Part shown: one piece after another, positions 24,912 to 33,068 of the stretch
How the letters are laid out: the number at the start of each line of letters is the position of its first letter
Position numbering within the stretch: position 1 is the stretch's first letter
Assembly: GCA_030684695.1 (NCBI GenBank)
Contig: JAUXXX010000040.1
Location: 1-35,401 of the forward strand
Direction: 5' to 3'
Origin: a bacterium
GTDB lineage: Bacteria > Bacillota_I > Bacilli_A > Izemoplasmatales > Hujiaoplasmataceae
DNA length: 35,401 nucleotides
Made by a program: the position numbers and the translations under genes
Notes under the pieces: model-generated
What the model was told of the DNA's origin: nothing
Databases searched by the model: none
What the model saw: the letters and a program-made list of their open reading frames with translations, nothing else

Positions 24912-24996
24912 TCATTTCAAATTGTATTTCATATCTTATTTATACCACACCAAATGTATAATTAAAATATAAGTTTTAAATATATATTTGAAATGA
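24912..24996. promoter_or_regulatory. Divergent promoter region with mirrored repeats
   Basis: TCATTTCAAAT (24912-24922) and ATTTGAAATGA (24986-24996) are exact inverted copies, one near each gene start; the second overlaps the MMPL ribosome site. Between them lie TATAAT (24957-24962, for the + gene) and, on the minus strand, TGG-TATAAA (24948-24940, for the regulator). The repeats are good candidates for TetR-family operators. Confidence 0.6.
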
Positions 24997-25005
24997 GGTC
25001 AACAA

Positions 25006-27036
25006 ATGAAAAAATGGATTACACCAATTGTAGTTCTTTTACTACTGATTGTTTGTGTTATTACAATTCCTCAAACGACAGTGAATTATGATATGACCAA
25101 GTACTTACCAGATCACTCATTAACAAAACAGGGATTGAAGATTCTTGCTTCTGAGTTTGGAAAAGAGTCTTCGATTCAAGTATTAGTAATGGATATCGAA
25201 GTCAATCATTTGGTGGAGTTAAAGCAAGCCATTCTGGAAGTTGAGAATATACGAAGTGTCATATGGCTCGATGATTACGTGGATGTATCAAGTGTCCCAA
25301 TTTTTGCCATTGACTCATCCATTCTACAAGAGTTTTACCAAGAAGGAGACGCATTACTGACAATTGTTTTCTCTCAAGATGGGTATGATGTCACCTTAGA
25401 AGAACGAATTCGTCAAATTGAATTCATCTTGGAGGGATATACCATACACTTACGAGGGGAAGTCATCAACAATATCACCTCTAGAAACATTGCATCTCAA
25501 GAAATTATCAAGATTATCTTCTTAATTCTGCCTGTAATTATCGGGTTATTGATTCTTTCAGGTCATTCATGGATAGAACCTTTATTGGTACTAATCACCT
25601 TAGGAATAGCAGTTGTGTTTAATGTGGTTACCAATGGCCTCTACTCACAAATTTCTTTTATTACTCAAACCATGAGCCTTGCACTGCAACTAGCTTTATC
25701 TATTGACTACGCGCTTTTCTTGATTCATCGCTTTTATGATGAACGTGAAAGCAAAGACGCAGTCGAGGCTTCAAAAAGCGCTTTAAAACATTCCTTTAAG
25801 CCAATTACCATCTCCGCACTCACCACGATTGCTGGATTTGGGGCATTGGCCATCATGAATTTTTCAATAGGAATGGATATTGCTCTTGTATTGGGAAAAG
25901 GAATCCTTTTTAGCTATCTTTCGACCATCTTAGTATTACCCGTATTGTTGGTTGTCATGGATAAGTGGATTATCGCAACCAAACATCGTCGATTTTTCCC
26001 AAGTTTTGGTTTCATCGCGAAGATTCAGCGTACAATCGCACTACCTCTTGTCATTATTCTGATTTCTCTGATTGGGATAGGATTTGTTGGCCAATTACAG
26101 ACCACGTATTTGTATTCAACTAGCTCAGCTAGTGCAGAAGATAGTGTCTCAAGTCGTGATGCTTTGATGATTGAAGAACGATTTGGAGTACATTCTCAGT
26201 TAGTGATTCTATTACCAAATGGTGATATAAATCAAGAAATAGCTTTGGTACATTCACTGGAATTACACCCCCATGTCAATGGTGTATTCGCGTTAGTCAA
26301 TCAAACGGATCCTTCGATTCCTAGAGAATATTTACCATCCAGTCTTGTTTCTTATTTTGTAGGAACAACTCATTCAAGGATGATAATTTCAGTAGATTTG
26401 CAAAAAGAAAACGCTGAATTATATCAGTTTATCAATGAAATCAAGCAAATCATTGGCTCGGAATATGAAAACTACTATCTTGTCGGTGAAGCATCTGCGA
26501 TTGTAGATATTCGAGATTCTGTCATGAGCCAAAGTTTACTGATTACAGTACTTACTATATTTGCAGTAGGAAGTATTGTTGGAATCATTTTTAAATCAAT
26601 AAAGATTCCGGTGATAATAGTAGCTACTATTTTAGGATCAATTTGGATTAATGTATCCATATTGGCTATTCAAGACATTCAAGTGCTCTACATTGGATAT
26701 CTTGTGGTTATGAGTATTCAATTGGGAGCGACCATCGATTATGCCGTTTTATTTACTCATCGATATATGGAAGAAAGAGCGGTGAAAGGGAAAAAAGATG
26801 CGTTTGAGGAAGCATTTACAAAATCATCGGTATCAATTTTGATTTCAGGTAGTATTCTCACAGTAGTAGGATTTTTTGAGGGCTTTTTCTCTCAAATTGA
26901 TTCAGTGAAGCAGATTGGGTATTTATTAGGGAGTGGAGCGTTTATCTCGATGTTAATGATTTTGCTCTTATTACCTGGGGCATTGTATTATTTTGATAGA
27001 TGGATCATCAAAAAGTTTAAAGTAACTTCTGAGTGA
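25006..27036 (+). CDS. MMPL/RND-family exporter
   Basis: A 676-aa transporter of the MMPL/RND superfamily with two repeats. Each begins with a membrane helix and an external domain (about 30-165 and 365-500), then a bundle of five helices. The proton-pathway helices carry SIDYALFLIHRFYDER and GATIDYAVLFTHRYMEE, the conserved D-Y pairs of the family. Members export lipids, siderophores or hydrophobic toxins using the proton gradient. Length is at the lower end of the family but complete. Controlled, by context, by the divergent TetR-type regulator. GAAATGAGGT precedes the ATG. Confidence 0.93.
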   Translation: MKKWITPIVVLLLLIVCVITIPQTTVNYDMTKYLPDHSLTKQGLKILASEFGKESSIQVLVMDIEVNHLVELKQAILEVENIRSVIWLDDYVDVSSVPIFAIDSSILQEFYQEGDALLTIVFSQDGYDVTLEERIRQIEFILEGYTIHLRGEVINNITSRNIASQEIIKIIFLILPVIIGLLILSGHSWIEPLLVLITLGIAVVFNVVTNGLYSQISFITQTMSLALQLALSIDYALFLIHRFYDERESKDAVEASKSALKHSFKPITISALTTIAGFGALAIMNFSIGMDIALVLGKGILFSYLSTILVLPVLLVVMDKWIIATKHRRFFPSFGFIAKIQRTIALPLVIILISLIGIGFVGQLQTTYLYSTSSASAEDSVSSRDALMIEERFGVHSQLVILLPNGDINQEIALVHSLELHPHVNGVFALVNQTDPSIPREYLPSSLVSYFVGTTHSRMIISVDLQKENAELYQFINEIKQIIGSEYENYYLVGEASAIVDIRDSVMSQSLLITVLTIFAVGSIVGIIFKSIKIPVIIVATILGSIWINVSILAIQDIQVLYIGYLVVMSIQLGATIDYAVLFTHRYMEERAVKGKKDAFEEAFTKSSVSILISGSILTVVGFFEGFFSQIDSVKQIGYLLGSGAFISMLMILLLLPGALYYFDRWIIKKFKVTSE

Positions 27037-27138
27037 TGTGTTCACTCTTTATTTTAAAATTTCAACCTGTGCGTGAAATGAATACAACAAGTATATGATA
27101 AGTTAAATGAAAAAGTAAGCGTATCGGTTGTATCATGA

Positions 27139-27167
27139 TTGACATTGGGAGTTAATGAGCATATAAT
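27139..27167 (+). promoter_or_regulatory. Consensus promoter of HTH paralog 1
   Basis: TTGACA (27139-27144), 17 bp, TATAAT (27162-27167). TCATGA lies at 27133-27138, in the same place as TCATG before the -35 of paralog 2. The leader starts with a hairpin GCATAA (27174-27179)/TTATGC (27198-27203). Confidence 0.85.
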
Positions 27168-27221
27168 CAAATAGCATAAAGAATTTTCAATCATAAATTA
27201 TGCCGAGAGTGGGGTGCTAAC

Positions 27222-27398
27222 TTGGAAATTCTTAAATTATATACAGTAGAAGAAGTCGCTCAAATTTTAAAAGTTACAGAACGTACGCTATACAATTACA
27301 TCAAAGGTGGTTCTTTAAAGGCCATCAAAATTGGCAAACATTGGAGAGTCAAGCATTCAGACCTTCAAGACTTTCTTCACAAAGGTCTTAATCAATAG
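27222..27398 (+). CDS. Excisionase/BldC-like HTH protein, paralog 1
   Basis: A 58-aa protein starting at a TTG (read as Met), then EILKLYTVEEVAQILKV. It is nearly all one HTH_17/MerR-like domain: LYTVEEVAQILKVTERTLYNYIKGG, then a wing (LKAIKIGKHWRVKHSDLQDF). This domain occurs in phage excisionases and BldC-type regulators that bind DNA cooperatively near promoters. GGGGTG at 27211-27216 sets the TTG start, and there is no in-frame ATG upstream. It shares about two thirds of its residues with the proteins at 29453-29671 (+) and 33517-33690 (-). The gene has a perfect consensus promoter and a terminator, and converges on a membrane protein gene. Confidence 0.88.
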   Translation: MEILKLYTVEEVAQILKVTERTLYNYIKGGSLKAIKIGKHWRVKHSDLQDFLHKGLNQ

Positions 27399-27440
27399 AT
27401 AGTTTCATTACATGTATCAATTTCATAAATCAATATATAA

Positions 27441-27476
27441 AATCCAATCCCTTTCAAACTAGGATTGGATTTTTTA
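27441..27476 (+). terminator. Rho-independent terminator, possibly bidirectional
   Basis: AATCCAATCC (27441-27450) pairs with GGATTGGATT (27462-27471), then TTTTT. Read the other way it ends the - gene at 27506, with TTTTAT after the stem. Confidence 0.9.
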
Positions 27477-27505
27477 ATCATAACATGGAACTAATGCTTA
27501 GATTG

Positions 27506-28309
27506 TTACTCATCATTTTGAGTAGTTTGATGATCAACCTCTTCAACAGGATTTTTAGTTTGTGAATGAGATATTTCAGAATTCTTAATGGACTCAATCG
27601 GCGTTTTATCTCTTTCAGGCATAAGCTCATGTAATCGATCGTATAAAGTATAATCAAATGCCAAATATAAGGTTTGATCTCCAAAAGCGTAAGCCACAAG
27701 AGTTGCACGCGTATCTCGATAGACAGTCTTCATCGATTTTTTGCTAAACGATCGAGGTTTGATTGTGTCGACCATTTCGAATAAATTCACTTTTTCCTCA
27801 TCGAACTGTTCTCCAATCAATGTAAAAGATCGTACCATCAAGCGATTAAGACGAATGGATTGTACTATTTTGTAGGATCTACATGTTAAAAATTCTGGAT
27901 GTACCGGAAAGAATACGAGTTCACTCTCTTCAATCCAAAAATAGTAATTGATTTTTTGAAATCCATATCGTCCAGTATCCGGACGGATACAAGTGGTCAC
28001 AATTGCTGTGGTCGGGATATGGGTACGCTCATCAATGTCAGCATATAATGTCAGCACATGACGATAATGTCGTACCGTTCTATCAATTGAAATCATTTTA
28101 ATTGCGCCATAGGTAAAGGATGAAATCGAAAAAAAGACCATTAATACCGTAAAGAATCCTCTCCATACAGGTGATTCAATGTTTTTTTCATTGATGAGCC
28201 AAAGCGAAATAGGAATACCTACCCCCAAGACTGTGAAAATTAAAAACCGAAATTGTTCGTGATTTCTTGACTCCCGAAACTCTTTATCCACATTGATTCG
28301 ATTACTCAT
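27506..28309 (-). CDS. Two-helix membrane protein of unknown family, paralog A
   Basis: A 267-aa protein. A short N-terminus (MSNRINVDKEF) is followed by two helices (about 22-42 and 51-72), then a large cytoplasmic domain. Segments DTRATLVAYAFGDQTLYLAF and YGFQKINYYFW are closely matched in the protein at 32138-32986 (DTRATVIAYAVGDQTVYLTF; FGFDAINYSFW), so the two are paralogs along their full length. I do not recognise the family and see no catalytic motif. A C-terminal polar tail differs between them. AGGGGGAAAAT precedes the ATG. The gene stands alone but is next to HTH paralog 1. Confidence 0.82.
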   Translation of the reverse strand: MSNRINVDKEFRESRNHEQFRFLIFTVLGVGIPISLWLINEKNIESPVWRGFFTVLMVFFSISSFTYGAIKMISIDRTVRHYRHVLTLYADIDERTHIPTTAIVTTCIRPDTGRYGFQKINYYFWIEESELVFFPVHPEFLTCRSYKIVQSIRLNRLMVRSFTLIGEQFDEEKVNLFEMVDTIKPRSFSKKSMKTVYRDTRATLVAYAFGDQTLYLAFDYTLYDRLHELMPERDKTPIESIKNSEISHSQTKNPVEEVDHQTTQNDE

Positions 28310-28433
28310 ATTTTCCCCCTACATTCTCTATTTAGAAACACTTTTAGTTTGATTTTACGGTTTTATAACAAATACTTTAGATTTCAAAGGTAGCTTGATT
28401 CAAAGAATTTTATATCTTCTGACCTTCAAGCAA

Positions 28434-29207
28434 TTACTCGTTTTGATCTTCAAGATCATGTGTTAAGTCTACAACGATATCAGGTGTATTTTTAGGCATC
28501 GCTTCATTCTCTATTTGTTCGGGTTTGTAACTGATTGTGCCGTATAAATTAGTGTGAAACTGAACTTTAGGCTTTCGCATGATGTGATCAAAAAACACGA
28601 AAACAAAACCTAAAATTAATACCGCTACAGTAATGATAATGATAGCAAATGATACTCCATAATTTCCGTAAACAAGGTAATCTAGAAATGGATATGGGAA
28701 CTGTGAAATTGTGCTTCCATAATGAAAGAAATCCCCAGTTACTGCTCGTACATTTGCGAAAACAAAGTAATACAATGGGAAGATCATGTAGTAAAACGGA
28801 TCTGTCCAACGAGTGGTTCCTTTAAAGTCAAAAAGAAGATAGTCAGACAAGAACCAAAGAGGTGTAATGTAATGAACCATCAAATTACCAAATCCTTTGG
28901 CTACATTATCAATGTCAGGGGCCATATTGGGTCTTAAAACAAAGTGATAAATGAGGAATGTCACCATGATTGCTACGGTAGTCGAGGCTTTTAATACTCT
29001 GAAAAATCGTGTATACCGTACTTGATCATAAATGGTAATAAAGAAAAACAACAACATCACCAGCATACAAAGTATGTTGCTTTGAGTTGTAAAATAAGAT
29101 AGGAAAATAGCATAGGTTGGTGCGTCTTGAGAGGTTAATGATAACCCAAAAAAGCAAGAAATAACAAACAGGCCTTTGAATATGATTGATGCTTTTTTCT
29201 TAAACAC
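28434..29207 (-). CDS. Pr6Pr-like integral membrane protein
   Basis: A 257-aa protein with six predicted membrane helices and a polar C-terminal tail. YFTTQSNILC in helix 2 and HYITPLWFLSDYLLFD mid-protein are hallmarks of the Pr6Pr/FAR-17a (AIG1)-like membrane family; the threonine and histidine there are the likely active residues by analogy with eukaryotic AIG1 hydrolases. The bacterial function is unknown. The start is GTG at 29207, with GGAGGAGA at ideal spacing. It is divergent from HTH paralog 2. Confidence 0.85.
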   Translation of the reverse strand: MFKKKASIIFKGLFVISCFFGLSLTSQDAPTYAIFLSYFTTQSNILCMLVMLLFFFITIYDQVRYTRFFRVLKASTTVAIMVTFLIYHFVLRPNMAPDIDNVAKGFGNLMVHYITPLWFLSDYLLFDFKGTTRWTDPFYYMIFPLYYFVFANVRAVTGDFFHYGSTISQFPYPFLDYLVYGNYGVSFAIIIITVAVLILGFVFVFFDHIMRKPKVQFHTNLYGTISYKPEQIENEAMPKNTPDIVVDLTHDLEDQNE

Positions 29208-29289
29208 TATTCTCCTCCACCATCCGTTGTATCGTTGTATTTGAACATACTACTTAAAACGATTTTATAATATAAGCGATTATAAATTT

Positions 29290-29304
29290 ATGAAAATTAA
29301 TGAA
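29290..29304 (+). promoter_or_regulatory. Recurring motif, site A
   Basis: ATGAAAATTAATGAA, close to ATGAAAATAAATGAA at 33054-33068. It lies between the divergent Pr6Pr-like and HTH paralog 2 genes. Confidence 0.45.
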
Positions 29305-29337
29305 TATTATAATTAATAGATATTAATTAGTGTAAAT

Positions 29338-29380
29338 ATATGAAAATCATGTTGACAAATAATCAAAAAATAGTTAAAAT
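29338..29380 (+). promoter_or_regulatory. Promoter of HTH paralog 2 with motif site B
   Basis: ATATGAAAATCATG (29338-29351) directly abuts TTGACA (29352-29357); TAAAAT (29375-29380) follows at 17 bp. ATGA-AAA-TCAT is an inverted repeat. The identical 14 bases occur before HTH paralog 3. Confidence 0.75.
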
Positions 29381-29391
29381 ATTCATAAAAA

Positions 29392-29436
29392 GTTGCTAGT
29401 TGCATGGCAGTCCTCGCCACCATCTATACAGCAACG
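29392..29436 (+). promoter_or_regulatory. Structured 5' leader of HTH paralog 2
   Basis: GTTGCT (29392-29397) pairs with AGCAAC (29430-29435) and encloses TGGC/GCCA (around 29404-29418). The hairpin would lie at the very 5' end of the mRNA, ending just before TAGGAGGAAG. It could protect the mRNA or regulate it; no known riboswitch is recognised. Confidence 0.5.
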
Positions 29437-29452
29437 AGTAGGAGGAAGAAAC

Positions 29453-29671
29453 ATGGACGAAATCGTTTTATACTCAGTGGAAGAAATCACTGCTATTTTG
29501 AAGGTCACACAAAGAACGCTCTATAACTATATTAAGAGTGGGTCTTTAAAAGCAATAAAAGTTGGTAAATATTGGCGTATCAAGCATCAAGATTTTCAAA
29601 ATTTCATCGATAATGGAACTGGGGAGCAATATGCTCAATCAAGTTCAGTCCGAGTATCGGCTAGAAATTAG
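29453..29671 (+). CDS. Excisionase/BldC-like HTH protein, paralog 2
   Basis: A 72-aa protein with the same HTH_17 core as paralogs 1 and 3 (LYSVEEITAILKVTQRTLYNYIKSG, then LKAIKVGKYWRIKHQDFQNF) plus a polar Ser/Arg-rich tail (QSSSVRVSARN) absent in the others. The ATG at 29453 follows GTAGGAGGAAG; a longer in-frame reading from 29393 starts inside the leader hairpin. It has a strong promoter (TTGACA/TAAAAT) and a strong terminator. Possible DNA-binding regulator of the neighbouring genes, including itself. Confidence 0.92.
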   Translation: MDEIVLYSVEEITAILKVTQRTLYNYIKSGSLKAIKVGKYWRIKHQDFQNFIDNGTGEQYAQSSSVRVSARN

Positions 29672-29771
29672 TAGTTTATTCAACAAGATAAATATAAGTA
29701 ATTCATTCCTAACTATCTTCTAAAAAAAAGATGTTTGGTAAAAGTTTTATTACTGAATCTAAAAAAATTAT

Positions 29772-29816
29772 AGACGGCGAATTCCATCATTTGTGGAGAA
29801 ATCGCCGTCTTTTTTT
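29772..29816 (+). terminator. Rho-independent terminator between convergent genes
   Basis: AGACGGCGA (29772-29780) pairs with TCGCCGTCT (29802-29810), with an inner CCA/TGG, then seven Ts. The minus strand has an A/T-rich run after the stem, so it may also stop the glycosyltransferase gene. Confidence 0.93.
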
Positions 29817-29864
29817 GATTGCGACAATGGATAATGTAGTGGAAATTTGATCTAATGTTTCACC

Positions 29865-31103
29865 TTAAAAAGAAGATACTGATCGATATGGAGACCTTGC
29901 CGAGTGTATCACGATAAGACGTCGATAATCAAAGGAACTATCCAATATTTCATCATCCCAGGTTCGATAAAGATTTTGATAGGCTCCTTCACAAACATTT
30001 TGATAGCTTGTTTCGTCTGAAAAAATGGATATAATTTTATTTGCATAGGCGACTTGTGAGTTGTCACTTAAGAAACCATCAATACCATCATGAACAGTCT
30101 GCGCTGTAACGGCACCTCTTAAAAACAAGGATGGTGTGCGTTGACTAGCAGCTTCGATTTGAACCAATGAACTTGCATCATATAGTGAAGGAAATAAGAA
30201 CAAGTCAGCAAGTTGAAAGTATTCGGCTAATTGTTGACGATCGTCAATACGGCCCACCATTTCACAATGATGTTCTAAATGAAAGTTCTGAATGGAACTT
30301 TTCAATAGTTCTTCATCAGGACCCGTTCCTACAAAGAGCATTTTAAAGGGAAAGTTACGTGAGGATAAAATTTGTAAGGATTCAAGGAGGAAGAAGACGT
30401 TTTTCAGTCGACTGATCCGACCAACAAATAAGAATATTTTATCTTCTTGATCAATATGATGTCGTTTTATTAAGGGACTTGTTCCTACGATTGGCTCCAG
30501 CGGAAGTAAATCCGTTCCATTCAAGTGGACGGAAATGGCTTTCTTAGCTCCATATCCGTAGAATACTTCCACCATTTTATCGTTTACAGCCCAACATTCA
30601 TCACATTTATTGAACACTTTCATTATTTTGTTTAACATGATTCGTGTCAAGAACTTGCTTTTGCTTTGATTTTGAAAGTCCATTTCAAATTGACTATGCA
30701 TCGTTGCAACAACAGGGATGTGTTGCTTACGAGCAAGACGTACACCGATACTACCCAATGAAAACGGAGAATGGATATGAACGATGTCAAATTTGGAGTT
30801 CCGTAGCGTTTTACAAAACTCTGAATCGGAATATGGGATGGCCATATCATAGCCAATCAAAGGTATTTTAACTTTTTTACACCTAACAATTTTATATGCA
30901 GTTTGAGGCATGGACTTTCCATCAGGAATTGCAGGAGCGAACACTGTAACATCTGAGGTTTCTGATAAGCGAGTTGCTAGGTTGTGAACCACGATTGCCA
31001 CTCCATCTACTACAGGTAAAAATAAGTCAACGAAGATAGCAATTCGAAGTCGCTTTGAGGGAAGCTCAAATCCACCTTGATTTGAATTTTGTACATAATT
31101 CAT
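29865..31103 (-). CDS. GT4-family glycosyltransferase
   Basis: A 412-aa GT-B glycosyltransferase. The N-terminal Rossmann part has FVDLFLPVVDGVAIVVHNLA and IVHIHSPFSLGSIGVRLA; the C-terminal part has FLFVGRISRLKN and FVGTGPDEELL. The nucleotide-sugar motif is PSLYDASSLVQIEAA, where the usual E-x7-E reads D-x7-E, a variant found in several Firmicutes GT4 enzymes that make glycolipids. It probably transfers a sugar to a lipid or surface polymer at the cytoplasmic face of the membrane. GGAGGTGAT sets ATG 31103; an in-frame ATG at 31118 lies on top of that ribosome site. It is 47 bp downstream of the DUF1508 gene. Confidence 0.92.
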   Translation of the reverse strand: MNYVQNSNQGGFELPSKRLRIAIFVDLFLPVVDGVAIVVHNLATRLSETSDVTVFAPAIPDGKSMPQTAYKIVRCKKVKIPLIGYDMAIPYSDSEFCKTLRNSKFDIVHIHSPFSLGSIGVRLARKQHIPVVATMHSQFEMDFQNQSKSKFLTRIMLNKIMKVFNKCDECWAVNDKMVEVFYGYGAKKAISVHLNGTDLLPLEPIVGTSPLIKRHHIDQEDKIFLFVGRISRLKNVFFLLESLQILSSRNFPFKMLFVGTGPDEELLKSSIQNFHLEHHCEMVGRIDDRQQLAEYFQLADLFLFPSLYDASSLVQIEAASQRTPSLFLRGAVTAQTVHDGIDGFLSDNSQVAYANKIISIFSDETSYQNVCEGAYQNLYRTWDDEILDSSFDYRRLIVIHSARSPYRSVSSF

Positions 31104-31150
31104 CGGTATCACCTCCATTTGTTTGATATTCTTATACTTTCAAGTAAGCT

Positions 31151-31975
31151 TTAGATGAATATTACTTTTGCATCTGATGCAAATCTTCGAACAGAGTCTA
31201 CAGCTGAGAAGGCATCACTTTTATTTCCATATGTTTCTCCAACGAGGAGTTGTTGATTGTTCGTTGAATATAGTTTGAATTGATAGCGATCTTGTTTGTC
31301 TTTACTGACCCGGAATGTGTCGTGATCGATTTCCTTTTGTATGGTTTCAATTCCTTTTAGCAGGCCAATTTTTGATGCATACCCACTTGTTACAAACAAA
31401 ACTTGACCATTGGAAGCTTTTAATGCGGCTTTCCATTGCTTATCGTCAGAATATACTTCTATTTTTCCATTAGGAAGTTTTTCGACTGGATGCGATACAA
31501 CGACTTCTTCACGAATTTCATCCTTTGGCATCTCATCTAAGTCAACAATCTTATTTGTATCGTAAAATTTTTTCACCGACTCCATTGCTGAGATTGCTCC
31601 ATTCATGGAATCATAGTATTCTCCATTTGCAATGAGTCTTCCACCGTTTGGTGTGTACAGTTGAAATTGTGAATAATTGTTTTTATCCATAATTAGCTTG
31701 AAATTCGCGATATCTACATTCTTTTTAAATGTTTGAATGCCAGCTTTTGCGCCAGATCTACTGACGTATCCAGCACTGACAACCAAGATTTCACCATTGG
31801 ATGCTTTCAATCGATATTTGATTAGTCCTGCTTCTGGATAAACTTCGTATTTACCAGCATAGCGCTTGTAAACATCAATCTCAGATTCTTTGATTGAGTC
31901 TTCTACAGGTTGATTGGGTTGTTGGGGAACTATTGATTCATTTGATTTGCCTTTTAAAAAGTCATAACTATTCAT
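31151..31975 (-). CDS. Four-repeat DUF1508 (YegP-like) protein
   Basis: A 274-aa soluble protein with two arms, each made of two DUF1508-like units. Arm 1 (about residues 38-138): GKYEVYPEAG...LKASNGEILVVSAGYVSRSGAKAGIQTFKKN, then FQLYTPNGGRLIANGEYYDSMNGAISAMESVKKF. Arm 2 (about 170-274) repeats the same order. YegP-type proteins usually carry two units; four in one chain is unusual. Their role is not settled. MNSYDFLKGK at 31975 follows AGGAG; a 13-residue in-frame extension upstream has no ribosome site. Followed closely by the glycosyltransferase gene. Confidence 0.88.
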   Translation of the reverse strand: MNSYDFLKGKSNESIVPQQPNQPVEDSIKESEIDVYKRYAGKYEVYPEAGLIKYRLKASNGEILVVSAGYVSRSGAKAGIQTFKKNVDIANFKLIMDKNNYSQFQLYTPNGGRLIANGEYYDSMNGAISAMESVKKFYDTNKIVDLDEMPKDEIREEVVVSHPVEKLPNGKIEVYSDDKQWKAALKASNGQVLFVTSGYASKIGLLKGIETIQKEIDHDTFRVSKDKQDRYQFKLYSTNNQQLLVGETYGNKSDAFSAVDSVRRFASDAKVIFI

Positions 31976-32045
31976 AATACACGCTCCTATGTTTTTATTT
32001 TTTGAATCATGCATACATTTGCTTTATTCAGGGAAATTCATCGAT

Positions 32046-32090
32046 AAAGAAAAGGAAGGTTCTAGTAACATTCATCTGTTCGAACCTTCC
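32046..32090 (-). terminator. Rho-independent terminator of membrane paralog B
   Basis: On the minus strand GGAAGGTTC (32090-32082) pairs with GAACCTTCC (32062-32054), followed by TTTTCTTT. It separates this gene from the DUF1508 gene downstream. Confidence 0.88.
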
Positions 32091-32137
32091 AGTATGAAGA
32101 TGTAGTCTAAGCAATAAGTACTGTTGTCTTTAGATCA

Positions 32138-32986
32138 TTAATCTTGATCTATTTTTTTTATGTCTGATGAATCACGATTTTCTGAGGTACCTTCAATTGG
32201 TAACTCTTCATGCATTTTTCCAGTGATTGGCAATAAAGAATCCGCTAGCGCTTGCTTTGCGACTGCTTCTATCTTGGATTTTTCTTTATCAGGAATCAGT
32301 TCTTTAAGATAATCATATAGATTTAGTCCAAACGTTAGGTAAACGGTTTGATCACCTACCGCATATGCGATTACGGTTGCACGTGTATCGCGAAATACTG
32401 GAGGTTTGGCGGCTCTTGCTTTTATGTTCGGTTCGCTGGCAGAAGGAGTAACTTTTTCAACGGCTGGTTTTATTTCAAAATACTTATCTCCTGTGATATA
32501 GAAGGATCGAACCATTGGAACATCTAAGCGAACCGCTTGAACCAAATCATAGAATCTTGCTGTTTTGTAGGTGGGGCGAACTGGATAAAAGACAAATTCG
32601 TTACCTTCTTTCCAAAAACTATAGTTGATAGCATCGAACCCAAAGCGACCATCTCCGGTCTTTTTACACGAGGTGATCAGTGCTGATTCAGGAACTTGGG
32701 TCTTTTCAACTAAACTTGCAAATTTTGTTAAGACAGCTTGGTATTTCTTTCCGTTGAAATGGACTGAAATTAGTTTAACAGCAGTAAAAAGAAACAACAA
32801 AATCATAAAAGTAATGATCACAATTGTAAAAAACCCACGCCAGTTGATGGCTTCAAGTTTGTTAAAGTAAAATAGCCAAGATCCAAGTAAAAGTATACTT
32901 ACGAAGATAAAACCAAATATGTAAGGAAATCTTTCTTTCTTTTTTGAATCTTTAATTACTTGTTCAACATTTATTCTATTATCCAT
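32138..32986 (-). CDS. Two-helix membrane protein of unknown family, paralog B
   Basis: A 282-aa paralog of the protein at 27506-28309. MDNRINVEQVIKDSKKK, two helices (about 23-42 and 52-72), then the cytoplasmic domain with FGFDAINYSFW, VFYPVRPTYKTARFYDLVQ, VPMVRSFYITG and DTRATVIAYAVGDQTVYLTF. Insertions rich in Pro, Ala and Lys (PSASEPNIKARAAKPP) distinguish it. Unknown family and function. GGAGGTATATC sets the ATG at 32986. A strong minus-strand promoter (33046-33019) precedes it, and a copy of the recurring motif sits just upstream of that promoter. Confidence 0.85.
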   Translation of the reverse strand: MDNRINVEQVIKDSKKKERFPYIFGFIFVSILLLGSWLFYFNKLEAINWRGFFTIVIITFMILLFLFTAVKLISVHFNGKKYQAVLTKFASLVEKTQVPESALITSCKKTGDGRFGFDAINYSFWKEGNEFVFYPVRPTYKTARFYDLVQAVRLDVPMVRSFYITGDKYFEIKPAVEKVTPSASEPNIKARAAKPPVFRDTRATVIAYAVGDQTVYLTFGLNLYDYLKELIPDKEKSKIEAVAKQALADSLLPITGKMHEELPIEGTSENRDSSDIKKIDQD

Positions 32987-33018
32987 GATATACCTCCTAT
33001 ACAGATAACCATAACTTC

Positions 33019-33046
33019 ATTATAACAGCATTAAGAGATTCGTCAA
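33019..33046 (-). promoter_or_regulatory. Promoter of membrane paralog B
   Basis: On the minus strand TTGACG (33046-33041), 16 bp, TATAAT (33024-33019). Confidence 0.78.
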
Positions 33047-33053
33047 GCCGTTT

Positions 33054-33068
33054 ATGAAAATAAATGAA
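33054..33068 (+). promoter_or_regulatory. Recurring motif, site C
   Basis: ATGAAAATAAATGAA, 7 bp beyond the -35 of the promoter of membrane paralog B. It closely matches site A at 29290-29304. Confidence 0.45.
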
